From Rhodococcus qingshengii JCM 15477 (GTDB taxonomy: Bacteria > Actinomycetota > Actinomycetes > Mycobacteriales > Mycobacteriaceae): a DNA stretch of 64,000 nt. The stretch covers positions 2,028,501-2,092,500 of the forward strand of contig NZ_CP096563.1 of assembly GCF_023221595.1 (NCBI RefSeq). Direction: 5' to 3'. The notes under the pieces are model-generated. The model saw only the letters and a program-made list of their open reading frames with translations. It searched no databases and was not told the DNA's origin. The position numbers and the translations under genes were made by a program. This document shows, in pieces, positions 29,232 through 37,100 of the stretch. The number at the start of each line of letters is the position of its first letter. The stretch's first letter is position 1.

Positions 29232-30730
29232 CCGCTCCGTCCGCAGTGTCGGTCTCGTTACATTGGGGTGCATCGAATATCTGGGTCGTATCGGGTCAAC
29301 GCGAATTCTGTTGCAGTGCAGACCTCAGACGCGAACCGACGTCGGGCCCCGGTGCGGCCGGTAAGAATGCGATCGATTACATCGACGACGATTATGTCGA
29401 CGTGGATGGTCGGGTTGTCCCGACAGTCTTGGAGGTGGCCAGGCTGATCTCCAGTGCGATGGACGGGTGCGGAATCGTCGACGCAGACATTCTTCATCTC
29501 AGTCATCCCTCGGATTGGGGTGCCCCACGCAGGCGGCGATTGCTCGATGCCGCACGTCGAGTGGCGCACGACGTCGTACTCGTTCCGACGTCGATCGCGG
29601 CGGCGAGGTCGGCTCATACGGCTTGGCGATCGCGGTGTGTCGTCCTCGAACTGCGCGGCGGAACGGTGGTCGCTTCTGTTGTCGCTGAGGTCGACGGTGA
29701 ACTCCGAATCGACGGAACACAAAGTTCGGAGATCGCAGACGTTGCGGGGTTGTTTTCCGCAATCGGGGATCTATCGGTTCGGGACGCTGTGGTGTTGGTC
29801 GGGCCGAGCTCTCATGCTGTTGCGGCTTCGCTCGAACGGGGGTCGACGAATGTTCACGGCCACGCGAGCATCCGAATTCTGGACGAGAGCCGGGTGGCTG
29901 CGTCTCTGGTGGATCCTCAGACGCTCGTTCGCCAGACAACCGCGCGGGACAGTTCGGGACGAATCGTCGACAATTCGGCTTTTGGCGCCGGGTGGGTAGG
30001 CGATACGGATGGCGCGAAGTCGATTCCTGGCGCGGACTCGAATGCCTCTTCGCCGAGTCGCGTCGGCGGGCGGCGCGGAGGCCGTCGATGGTTCGCGGCG
30101 GCGCTTGCGGTGGTCGCCGTCGCCGGTGCGGTCGCAGGAACGGTCGTGGTGTCCACTCGCGATCGAAACGACTCTCGGTTGACGGGGTCGGGCGCAGCCA
30201 CGGCGGAAGACGAAGTAGAGATCGTGGAGGCGTCGAAAGAGCAGGAAACGCCTGCGCCGAAGACTTCGATCTCGTCGATCGAGTCCGGGGCCACGCCGGA
30301 ACTTACTCGTGTGGACGTGGGAAGCGTTGCGGCAGAAATGCCTTCCGATTGGAAGCTTCTGCCGCGAGGGACCTCGAGCGGGCGTACCGATTTGGTACCC
30401 GGTTCGGGTGCGGATCGCAAGATCGTGGTCATCGAGAAACATCTTGCGGAAGGTGTGGGATTCGATTCCGTCGAAGCTGTTTTGCGTCAGCAGTTTTCGA
30501 CGTTCGAGGACCCCTTGCGGTTCGCAGAGTTTGCTGTGCTCGACGATGCCGCAGGAAAACGGGCAGTGGTGTACGTCGAGTTTCCGGACGATTTCTCCGA
30601 GGTGCGTTGGCACGTATACGTCGACAACGGACGGCAAGTGAGTATCGGCTGCCAGTATCTGGTCGGTGAGTGGGGCAGTCTCGAAGCGGACTGCCTGCGG
30701 ATGTGGCAGTCGGTCGAATTCACACCGTGA
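29228..30730 (+). CDS. Type VII secretion-associated protein, Rv3446c family
   Basis: 500 residues from GTG 29228, overlapping the eccC stop by 4 nt; an ATG at 29213 would overlap further. The N-terminal half resembles a degenerate actin/Hsp70-type ATPase fold (VSLHWGASNIWVV, VVLVGPSSHAVAASLE). One transmembrane helix lies at about residues 290-312 (WFAAALAVVAVAGAVAGTVV), and an external C-terminal domain ends EVRWHVYVDNGRQVSIGCQY. This matches the C-terminal domain family typical of ESX-4 loci. The function is unknown. Its position between eccC and the WXG100 pair suggests an accessory part of the secretion machine. Confidence 0.85.
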   Translation: MTAPSAVSVSLHWGASNIWVVSGQREFCCSADLRREPTSGPGAAGKNAIDYIDDDYVDVDGRVVPTVLEVARLISSAMDGCGIVDADILHLSHPSDWGAPRRRRLLDAARRVAHDVVLVPTSIAAARSAHTAWRSRCVVLELRGGTVVASVVAEVDGELRIDGTQSSEIADVAGLFSAIGDLSVRDAVVLVGPSSHAVAASLERGSTNVHGHASIRILDESRVAASLVDPQTLVRQTTARDSSGRIVDNSAFGAGWVGDTDGAKSIPGADSNASSPSRVGGRRGGRRWFAAALAVVAVAGAVAGTVVVSTRDRNDSRLTGSGAATAEDEVEIVEASKEQETPAPKTSISSIESGATPELTRVDVGSVAAEMPSDWKLLPRGTSSGRTDLVPGSGADRKIVVIEKHLAEGVGFDSVEAVLRQQFSTFEDPLRFAEFAVLDDAAGKRAVVYVEFPDDFSEVRWHVYVDNGRQVSIGCQYLVGEWGSLEADCLRMWQSVEFTP

Positions 30731-30914
30731 CCGGATCTGTCGGTTCTGAAAATATTCTTCGGTCGGGCCGGAACCGTTGGTACGAAGGTCGCGTCAAAGT
30801 ATGTGTAGCGCACATCAGGGAGTTCCGCTCGACCCCGGTGCACATCCGACGGACAAAGCCCGTTGTGTGTGATCGCCGATACCGAACGGTACTCACCGAA
30901 TCCAGGGGGACGAC

Positions 30915-31220
30915 ATGGGCTTTACCGCAACTACCGCTGAATTGATCGATTCGGCGGGGACCATCGACGGACATCTCGGTGACATCAGGGGGCTGGTCAA
31001 CGCTGTTCGGTCGGAGGCCGACGCTTCGCACAATTCGTGGAACGGTGCGGCGCAGGTCGAATACGCAGGAATCATGGAGCGATACAACAGCGCGGCCCTG
31101 AAGTTGGACACAGCTCTGACCGACATCTGCGAGCAGATCAAACAGGCCGCGGGAACCTTCGACTCGACCGAAGACGACAACGTCAGCTCGCTTCGCGGCG
31201 CGACGGTGAACATGTCCTGA
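30915..31220 (+). CDS. WXG100 family type VII secretion target (EsxU-like)
   Basis: 101 residues with W42-N43-G44 in the turn of a helix-turn-helix hairpin. The binding site CCAGGGGGAC lies directly upstream of the ATG. By position it corresponds to EsxU of mycobacterial ESX-4 and would pair with the downstream EsxT-like protein. No YxxxD/E export motif is present: the two Tyr residues are followed at +4 by Met and Ala. The 184-bp gap before it carries only a weak inverted repeat (ATGTG-TAGCG-CACAT, 30801-30815). Confidence 0.9.
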   Translation: MGFTATTAELIDSAGTIDGHLGDIRGLVNAVRSEADASHNSWNGAAQVEYAGIMERYNSAALKLDTALTDICEQIKQAAGTFDSTEDDNVSSLRGATVNMS

Positions 31221-31261
31221 CCGCCAGCACTTCATCGTCCGGTCAAGCAATCCTCAGCCAG

Positions 31262-31289
31262 TAGTTCTCACAAGTTAGTTCTCACAAGT
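31262..31289 (+). repeat. Tandem 14-bp direct repeat between the two WXG100 genes
   Basis: TAGTTCTCACAAGT occurs twice back to back (31262-31275, 31276-31289), 31 bp before the second esx gene. It is probably a slippage duplication in the leader between the two coding regions. Confidence 0.9.
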
Positions 31290-31320
31290 TCTCTCCAGTC
31301 ACACCGAACCGGGAGCAGTT

Positions 31321-31614
31321 ATGTCCGACAGGATCAAGTACGACTTCAGCGGCCTCGCAATGCTGTCCGATCAGATGAAACAGCAGGCCAAAGCGATCAA
31401 CGACAAACAGGGCGACATCAAGGTTGTCGTGGACAAGCTGCAAGCAGGCTGGGAAGGGGCAGGTTCCGAAGCGTGGAACGACGCACAGCGTCGCTGGGCC
31501 CAGGCTTCCGAAGAACTGAACATGGTTCTCGCGCAGATCGCCGGAGCGACGGCGAGCGGCTCGGAGAAGATGCAGGAAGCTGATCGGATCGCCGCAAACG
31601 GGTTCGGTCGCTGA
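31321..31614 (+). CDS. WXG100 family type VII secretion target (EsxT-like)
   Basis: 97 residues with W44-E45-G46 between two amphipathic helices (KVVVDKLQAGWEGAGSEAWN). The binding site GGGAGCAG precedes the ATG. It forms the second half of the ESX-4 heterodimer with the preceding WXG100 protein. Its only Tyr (position 7) is not part of a YxxxD/E motif, so the export signal is not obvious. rplM follows after 290 bp with its own promoter. Confidence 0.92.
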   Translation: MSDRIKYDFSGLAMLSDQMKQQAKAINDKQGDIKVVVDKLQAGWEGAGSEAWNDAQRRWAQASEELNMVLAQIAGATASGSEKMQEADRIAANGFGR

Positions 31615-31738
31615 CAACATCCCATGCCGTGATGACACCCCGCCTGCCCCGGTACCGTCAGGTTGCCGGGGCAGGCGCATGTCGATCGCTCGCGTCGCTG
31701 TGCTGGACGATGATGCTGTTGGCAGGAATGGCTGCGCT

Positions 31739-31768
31739 TTGACCTGGCAGCGGGTAGACCGGTATCGT
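31739..31768 (+). promoter_or_regulatory. Candidate promoter for rplM-rpsI
   Basis: TTGACC (31739-31744) and TATCGT (31763-31768) spaced by 18 bp. Four bases after the -10 comes CGGTGGCG, similar to the CGGTTGCC found at the same distance in the rplN and rpsH promoters. The 290-bp gap 31615-31904 contains no other feature. Confidence 0.6.
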
Positions 31769-31904
31769 CTATCGGTGGCGTGCCGTAGGGCTCCGGCAGA
31801 AATGCGTGGAGACCGGCGGTTCTCGGGTCTCAACTGGCCGCCGAGGATCGTTTACGCGATACGCACATGGTCAGCAGTGGAATGAATTAAGACGAGGAAG
31901 ATCT

Positions 31905-32348
31905 GTGTCTACGTACACCCCGAAGGCCGGAGATGTGACCCACACGTGGCACGTCATCGACGCCACTGACGTGGTGCTCGGCCGTCTTGCCGTTCAGGCA
32001 GCGAACTTGCTGCGTGGCAAGCACAAGCCCACCTACGCGCCGCACATCGACGGTGGTGACTTCGTTGTCATCATCAACGCAGAGAAGGTTGCCATCAGCG
32101 GCAACAAGCTGCAGGGCAAGAATGTTTACCACCACTCCGGATTCCCGGGTGGCCTGAAGTCCCGCACTGTCGGTGAGGTCCTCGACAGGACTCCCGATCG
32201 TCTCGTCGAGAAGGCCATTGTCGGCATGCTCCCCAAGACGAAGCTCGGCCGCGCAATGAGCAGCAAGCTCAAGGTTTACGCGGGCCCGAATCACCCCCAC
32301 ACCGCGCAGCAGCCGGTGCCGTTCGAGATCAAGCAGGTCGCACAGTGA
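31905..32348 (+). CDS. rplM: 50S ribosomal protein L13
   Basis: 147 residues from GTG 31905 ([20 protein letters not shown]), with GAGGAAG at 31894-31900 as binding site; an ATG at 31806 gives an extension unlike L13. The core includes [20 protein letters not shown] and the signature [21 protein letters not shown]13 is an early 50S assembly protein. The last bases overlap rpsI by GTGA. Confidence 0.96.
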   Translation: MSTYTPKAGDVTHTWHVIDATDVVLGRLAVQAANLLRGKHKPTYAPHIDGGDFVVIINAEKVAISGNKLQGKNVYHHSGFPGGLKSRTVGEVLDRTPDRLVEKAIVGMLPKTKLGRAMSSKLKVYAGPNHPHTAQQPVPFEIKQVAQ

Positions 32349-32854
32349 CATCGCCGGAAGAGCAGAACGTGTCCGAAGAGAACATCGAAGCAGTGGAAGA
32401 GCTTGTCTCTGACGCAGTCGAGGTCGTCGAAGAGGTTGCTGCAGCTACGCTCGCACCGATCGTCCTCGATCGCCCGGTCCAGACCGTCGGTCGCCGCAAG
32501 GAGGCTGTCGTTCGCGTCCGGATGGCTCCCGGTACCGGTCAGTTCAAGCTCAACGGTCGTACGTTGGAGGACTACTTCCCCAACAAGGTTCACCAGCAGC
32601 TGATCAAGGCTCCGCTGGTGCTCGTCGAGCGTCCCGAGTCTTTCGACATCATTGCACTGCTGCACGGTGGCGGCCCGTCCGGTCAGGCAGGCGCACTGCG
32701 TCTGGCTATCGCGCGCGCACTCATCGAGGTAACCCCTGATGATCGTCCGGCCCTCAAGCGTGCAGGCTTCCTGACGCGTGACGCCCGCGCGGTCGAGCGT
32801 AAGAAGTACGGCCTGAAGAAGGCCCGTAAGGCATCGCAGTACTCCAAGCGCTGA
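32345..32854 (+). CDS. rpsI: 30S ribosomal protein S9
   Basis: 169 residues from GTG 32345. The conserved S9 domain starts about residue 45 ([20 protein letters not shown]) and ends with [17 protein letters not shown], the tail that reaches the P-site tRNA. The first 40 residues are an acidic Glu/Val/Ala-rich extension typical of actinobacterial S9. It overlaps rplM by four bases and is followed by a terminator-like hairpin before glmM. Confidence 0.96.
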   Translation: MTSPEEQNVSEENIEAVEELVSDAVEVVEEVAAATLAPIVLDRPVQTVGRRKEAVVRVRMAPGTGQFKLNGRTLEDYFPNKVHQQLIKAPLVLVERPESFDIIALLHGGGPSGQAGALRLAIARALIEVTPDDRPALKRAGFLTRDARAVERKKYGLKKARKASQYSKR

Positions 32855-32902
32855 TGCTTTGCCGAGGTTGACCCGACGGGTCTGCTTCGGCACCTGTTCA
32901 CC

Positions 32903-32943
32903 ACAAGAGCGGGCGTCCATCGTTACCGGACGCTCGCTCTTGT
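32903..32943 (+). terminator. Terminator-like hairpin after rpsI
   Basis: ACAAGAGCGGGCGTCC (32903-32918) pairs with GGACGCTCGCTCTTGT (32928-32943), 16 bp with one G-U pair, followed by GTTTC. It separates rpsI from glmM. Confidence 0.78.
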
Positions 32944-32957
32944 GTTTCTCGGAGAAA

Positions 32958-32983
32958 TTCCCTTCTCGAGTTCCCTTCTCGAG
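32958..32983 (+). repeat. Tandem 13-bp direct repeat upstream of glmM
   Basis: TTCCCTTCTCGAG is present twice in direct succession (32958-32970, 32971-32983), 26 bp before the glmM start, each copy containing a CTCGAG site. Confidence 0.88.
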
Positions 32984-33008
32984 GTTCACAGGATTCAGGA
33001 GTCGTTCT

Positions 33009-34346
33009 ATGGGTCGGTTGTTCGGTACTGACGGTGTTCGTGGACTTGCCAATTCGGATCTGACTGCAGATCTTGCATTGAGATTGGCAGTTGCCGCGGC
33101 GAGCGTACTGACAGCCGACACCTCGGACGCACGTCCGACCGCCGTGATCGGCCGCGATCCTCGCGCCAGCGGTGAGATGCTTCAAGCCGCGGTGACCGCA
33201 GGATTGAGTTCCGCGGGTGTCGACGTGCTCGACGTGGGTATTCTTCCGACTCCGGCAGTTGCATACTTGACGGCAAAGCTCGACGCCAGTCTCGGCGTCA
33301 TGATCTCTGCATCGCATAATCCCATGCCGGACAACGGAATCAAGATTTTCGCAGCCGGTGGACACAAGCTCGATGATGCTGTCGAGGTGGCGATCGAGGA
33401 TGCACTCGAGGGCACTGCACCGCCCGTCCTACCGACAGGTGCCGGGATCGGCCGCGTCCGTACGGTCGACGACGCCGCTCAGCTGTACCTTGCGCATCTG
33501 GCGAGCGCGGCGAGCGAGCCACTCGCTGGACTCACCGTTGTGGTCGACTGCGCCAACGGCGCTGCTTCCGCGCTCGCACCGGTTGCCTACGCGGCAGCGG
33601 GCGCTCGCGTCATCGCGATCAGCGCCGAGCCCGACGGCCTCAACATCAACGACGGCTGCGGATCGACGCACCTGGAGAATCTTCAGAAAGCCGTAGTCGA
33701 TCACGGGGCGGACCTAGGCCTCGCGCACGACGGCGACGCCGACCGTTGCCTGGCCGTCGACGAGACCGGAGCGGTGGTCGACGGTGACGCGATCATGGCA
33801 GTTCTGGCGATCGCGATGAACGACGCCGGCGAGTTGGTCGAGAACACTCTCGTCGCGACTGTCATGAGCAATCTCGGTTTGCACATCGCGATGCGCGAGG
33901 CCGGTATCAACATCGTGACTGCTGCCGTAGGCGACCGCTACGTTTTGGAGGAACTGCGCGCGGGCGGATACAGCCTCGGCGGCGAGCAGTCAGGCCATGT
34001 CGTGTTGCCGGCGTTCGGCACCACGGGCGATGGGATTCTCACCGGCCTCCGGCTGCTCGGACGAATGGCTCGCACGGGTAAGTCGGCATCCGCACTGGCC
34101 GCAACGATGACAACCCTTCCGCAGGTTCTGATCAACGTGAAGGTCGGGGACAAGGCGACAGTCGCAGCATCGCCGTCGGTACTCGCAGCAGTCGCGGACG
34201 CAGAGCGCGTCCTCGGTGACAGTGGTCGCGTGCTCCTGCGCCCGTCCGGGACAGAACAACTGGTCCGCGTCATGGTCGAGGCCACCGAACTTCCGCTCGC
34301 GCAGAAGCTGGCCGACGAGTTGGCCGAGATCGTCGGTTCGGTTTAG
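33009..34346 (+). CDS. glmM: Phosphoglucosamine mutase
   Basis: 445 residues from ATG 33009 ([20 protein letters not shown]), the family start; an open extension to 32859 is not GlmM-like. The phosphorylated serine is S102 in [12 protein letters not shown], the Mg2+ loop is HDGDADRC, and the sugar-binding GEQSGHVV and phosphate-binding [14 protein letters not shown] are intact. It converts glucosamine-6-phosphate to glucosamine-1-phosphate for UDP-GlcNAc and peptidoglycan. glmS, the preceding step, lies 2.7 kb downstream on the same strand. Confidence 0.97.
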   Translation: MGRLFGTDGVRGLANSDLTADLALRLAVAAASVLTADTSDARPTAVIGRDPRASGEMLQAAVTAGLSSAGVDVLDVGILPTPAVAYLTAKLDASLGVMISASHNPMPDNGIKIFAAGGHKLDDAVEVAIEDALEGTAPPVLPTGAGIGRVRTVDDAAQLYLAHLASAASEPLAGLTVVVDCANGAASALAPVAYAAAGARVIAISAEPDGLNINDGCGSTHLENLQKAVVDHGADLGLAHDGDADRCLAVDETGAVVDGDAIMAVLAIAMNDAGELVENTLVATVMSNLGLHIAMREAGINIVTAAVGDRYVLEELRAGGYSLGGEQSGHVVLPAFGTTGDGILTGLRLLGRMARTGKSASALAATMTTLPQVLINVKVGDKATVAASPSVLAAVADAERVLGDSGRVLLRPSGTEQLVRVMVEATELPLAQKLADELAEIVGSV

Positions 34347-34456
34347 CCCCTCATTACGCGTTCGCGTTTTGAGGGAACGTAATTGCGCCCTGCTGCGTCC
34401 AAGGAGTCAAAGGCCGCTCGACGTGCGAGTGGTTCCGCTGAAACTTGGGGGCGCTC

Positions 34457-34762
34457 GTGGATGTCGACCGCGCTGGAACAGATGAATTGGCACGCCAAGC
34501 GGTGTCGGTGGCCCAGGCTCTGCGCGATTCTGCGGACCCGATCAGGCGTCTGCGATTCAGCGGTGCCGTTTCGGGCCGTGATTACGCCGAGCATGGAGCC
34601 GCGTTGGCATCGGCATTGGCGGTCCTGAATTCACGCTTGACGGGGCGTGCCGATCTTCTCGATACGTTGGCGCCTCGGCTGTCCTCTTCGGCTGAGGTGA
34701 TCGCTGAGGTGGACGGTCAGGGTGCGCGGCGATTGCGAGACTCCAGCGGGTCGGTCTCATGA
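34457..34762 (+). CDS. Small helical protein of unknown function (Rv3440c-like position)
   Basis: 101 residues from GTG 34457 (TTG 34445 is the other option; GGGGG at 34447-34451 suits the GTG). The sequence is Ala/Leu/Arg-rich and predicted almost wholly helical, with a turn around residues 40-50 (FSGAVSGRDYAEHG). Size and shape resemble WXG100 or partner proteins of type VII substrates, but there is no WxG motif. Its last four bases (ATGA) overlap the next gene. I do not recognise a named family; by position it corresponds to M. tuberculosis Rv3440c. Confidence 0.65.
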   Translation: MDVDRAGTDELARQAVSVAQALRDSADPIRRLRFSGAVSGRDYAEHGAALASALAVLNSRLTGRADLLDTLAPRLSSSAEVIAEVDGQGARRLRDSSGSVS

Positions 34763-35907
34763 GACCGACGAGCGGTACCGCACAGGCAGTACCAAACAGC
34801 TACTATTGCGTCGAAGATATTCTTGCACTGCGTGATTCACGCGTGCGTCCTGACGAAATCCTGGATGCTGGTGCGAGGGGACTGCAGTTCTTCGATCGAT
34901 TTCACGACCTGGCCTCTCGGTTGGGCTTCGAAGAACGGATGCTTTCGTCCTACGAGGATGCGTATCGCGCAGAGGCTGGTATCGATTTCGAGGCACTAAT
35001 GCGAGATGCGTCGGACATGGCCGCAGCGGTGGACGGTTCGGTCGCCGAGATCGCGATGCTGACGACCCTGGCGGAGAATCTTCCTGCAATGTGGAATGTT
35101 TCCGGCGTGGGTGCGGTCGTAGATCAGGCCTTCGCGGCGCGGCGTGAAGCTCGGTCCGATGCGGATTCGGCGCCACTGTTGATCACGCTGGCCGACGAGT
35201 TCGCGCGGACGGTTCGAACGGCTTTGGCAGACAAGGCTTTCAAGGTGGCAAGCCTCGACCGGGCGACGATCGGCGGTCTGGGTGCGGGGGAGATCGACCA
35301 GCTGACTCACGTCGCTTCCACCGGTCGTGGTGCGGCGCCATGGCTGGACACGGTTTTTCGTTCGGCGTATCTCGATACTCGCGATGAATTCGACAGGGCG
35401 TGTGCGGAGTGCGCGAGCGCGGTTGGTCATGCTTTTGACGCCGCGACCCAGTGGGTGACAGACGCGTTCACGTCAACCTTTCCGATCGCCGAGCCGAGTG
35501 CATCCGGTGTCGCCGCCGCTCCTGTCTCTTTCTCGATCGGCGGCAACACTTGGGGCTTCTCGATTGCGTCCGACGGTCGTGGGGTGAGTCTGGATGTTGC
35601 AGGTGCTGACGGGAACTCTGTGTCGGCCACCCTGGAGTTGAGCGAAAATGGTTGGCCGAGAATAGTGCTCGATGCCGATCCGGAGATGTCGCTGCACGAG
35701 GCGCGCCCGCAAGAAGCGTCCCAGCCTGCGACACTCCAGCCCGAAACTCCCGACCCTGAGATTCGCGAGCACGAGGTGCCGGTCGAAACCACCGCCGAAG
35801 TCTCGCCCGCGCCGGACCCGGAGCCGCCTTCCACAGTCCCCGACGAGTCGATCGTGGCTCCCGACGGAGAGACGGGCGCTGAGTTGGCCGGAGCTGGTCC
35901 GCTGTGA
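34759..35907 (+). CDS. Helical protein with beta domain and Pro-rich tail (Rv3439c-like position)
   Basis: 382 residues, overlapping its neighbours by 4 nt on both sides. Residues 1-235 look helical (ILDAGARGLQFFDRFHDLAS, AALADKAFKVASLDRATIGG). Residues 250-310 look like a small beta domain (VSFSIGGNTWGFSIASDGRG, SATLELSENGWPRIVLDA). From about 315 it is a Pro/Glu/Thr-rich tail (PATLQPETPDPEIREHEVPV). No signal peptide or membrane helix is visible, so any export would need another route. The layout recalls large type VII substrates or partners, but this is inference. Confidence 0.65.
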   Translation: MRPTSGTAQAVPNSYYCVEDILALRDSRVRPDEILDAGARGLQFFDRFHDLASRLGFEERMLSSYEDAYRAEAGIDFEALMRDASDMAAAVDGSVAEIAMLTTLAENLPAMWNVSGVGAVVDQAFAARREARSDADSAPLLITLADEFARTVRTALADKAFKVASLDRATIGGLGAGEIDQLTHVASTGRGAAPWLDTVFRSAYLDTRDEFDRACAECASAVGHAFDAATQWVTDAFTSTFPIAEPSASGVAAAPVSFSIGGNTWGFSIASDGRGVSLDVAGADGNSVSATLELSENGWPRIVLDADPEMSLHEARPQEASQPATLQPETPDPEIREHEVPVETTAEVSPAPDPEPPSTVPDESIVAPDGETGAELAGAGPL

Positions 35908-36188
35908 AGTCCGTTCACGCGCCGTTCGAAGCGATCCGTCGAACCCTCGACTCTCAACTCGACGACTTCCGTGAGCGCAGAGTGGCCGCAGCGAGCGCGG
36001 AATCGCGCCAGGAGCCGCCGTCCGAAACGACATCCGCCGAGAATGACACGGATGGGACCGTGAGAGCCGGCCCGTATCTGCGATCCGCGTCAGAGCCGAC
36101 GCCGACGCCGCCGTGCTCGCCGCCGGAGTCGGTGGCGAGTACGGACTCCTACTTACGCAACAGCTGGCTGGCCCGCGCGTCGGAGTGA
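35904..36188 (+). CDS. Small Ser/Pro-rich hypothetical protein, overlapping a convergent gene
   Basis: 94 residues from GTG 35904, overlapping the previous stop by 4 nt. The first 30 residues are a charged helix (FEAIRRTLDSQLDDFRERRV) and the rest is low complexity. Its last 40 bp overlap the end of the convergent hydrolase-fold gene (36149-36988, minus strand). It could be a short third member of the cassette or a non-functional leftover; coupling to the upstream gene favours translation. Confidence 0.4.
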   Translation: MKSVHAPFEAIRRTLDSQLDDFRERRVAAASAESRQEPPSETTSAENDTDGTVRAGPYLRSASEPTPTPPCSPPESVASTDSYLRNSWLARASE

Positions 36189-36988
36189 GGTTCGACCGGC
36201 AGCAACGGCGCCGTGTGCGGAATCTCGACGTCGGGATCAGCAAAATCCTTGTACTTCTTGTCGCCGGTCAGATGGAACAACAGGAAGCCCGTGAGCAGGC
36301 ACCGTGTGGCGGCCTGTGTCTTGCGCTCGGATCCACCGAGGCCCAGGGCGCCGAGGAGTCGGCGGCCTTCGATCAGTCCGGCGTCTTGGGCGTCGTTCAC
36401 GGTACGTGCGATGACAGGACCGCCCCACTCCACGCTCAGCGGCCGGGCATTGCTGGTCAAGGAATCGACGTCGTCTTCGCCGGCGAGGATCAATCCGGGC
36501 GCTGTGATCTTCGACGCGTAGTTCTCCGCCTTGGGTGCTGTCGGGGCCGGGAACAGTGCGGCTACCGCACCGACATCCCCGCGCTGCGCTGCGGCCAGTA
36601 CCGCCGCGCCCGCGCCCATGCCGTGACCGGCAAAGGCGACCCGATCGGGTTGGACGCTGATCTGGCCGGGGCCGAGTCGCACGCCGACGCAGATGTCGAG
36701 CGTCGCTCGAAGATCTGCAGCCAATCCGAGATGTGACGGGACCGGACCGCGTTCGCTGTCGGGCGCCGCTGCGACAATTCCCCAGGAAGCGAGGTGCTGG
36801 AGTGTCTGCTCGTACTTGTGGGACCCGACCATCCACCCGTGCGCGAAGGCAACGGCGGGGAGATTGAAACCGGTTTCCGGCGTGTACACGACACCCGGCT
36901 GTCCGGCCAGGGCGAGGTTGCCGCGGAGAACTCGGTGCGGGCCGCGCTTGGACAGCTCACGGGTCAGTGTCTTCAGTTTCGGTGCCAC
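36149..36988 (-). CDS. Alpha/beta-hydrolase-fold protein lacking the serine nucleophile (Rv3438-like)
   Basis: 279 residues from GTG (reverse) 36988; longer open reading overlaps glmS. The dienelactone hydrolase-like core has FAHGWMVGSHKYEQTLQHLA near the oxyanion strand and LILAGEDDVDSL where the catalytic acid would sit. The nucleophile elbow reads G121-H-G-M-G125, with Gly at the position normally held by Ser or Cys. The protein is therefore probably non-hydrolytic or uses a different chemistry. It is divergent from glmS (112 bp) and overlaps the preceding small gene tail to tail. Confidence 0.8.
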   Translation of the reverse strand: MAPKLKTLTRELSKRGPHRVLRGNLALAGQPGVVYTPETGFNLPAVAFAHGWMVGSHKYEQTLQHLASWGIVAAAPDSERGPVPSHLGLAADLRATLDICVGVRLGPGQISVQPDRVAFAGHGMGAGAAVLAAAQRGDVGAVAALFPAPTAPKAENYASKITAPGLILAGEDDVDSLTSNARPLSVEWGGPVIARTVNDAQDAGLIEGRRLLGALGLGGSERKTQAATRCLLTGFLLFHLTGDKKYKDFADPDVEIPHTAPLLPVEPHSDARASQLLRK

Positions 36989-37100
36989 GGTTGAAGACGT
37001 TATCCGATGAGCCGCCTCGTGTATGCGGAGCGGACGCCGCAACCAGGTGCGGGAACCGCAAAATGCGCCCACCGCCGATGTCCAAGTACCCTGAGTCACC

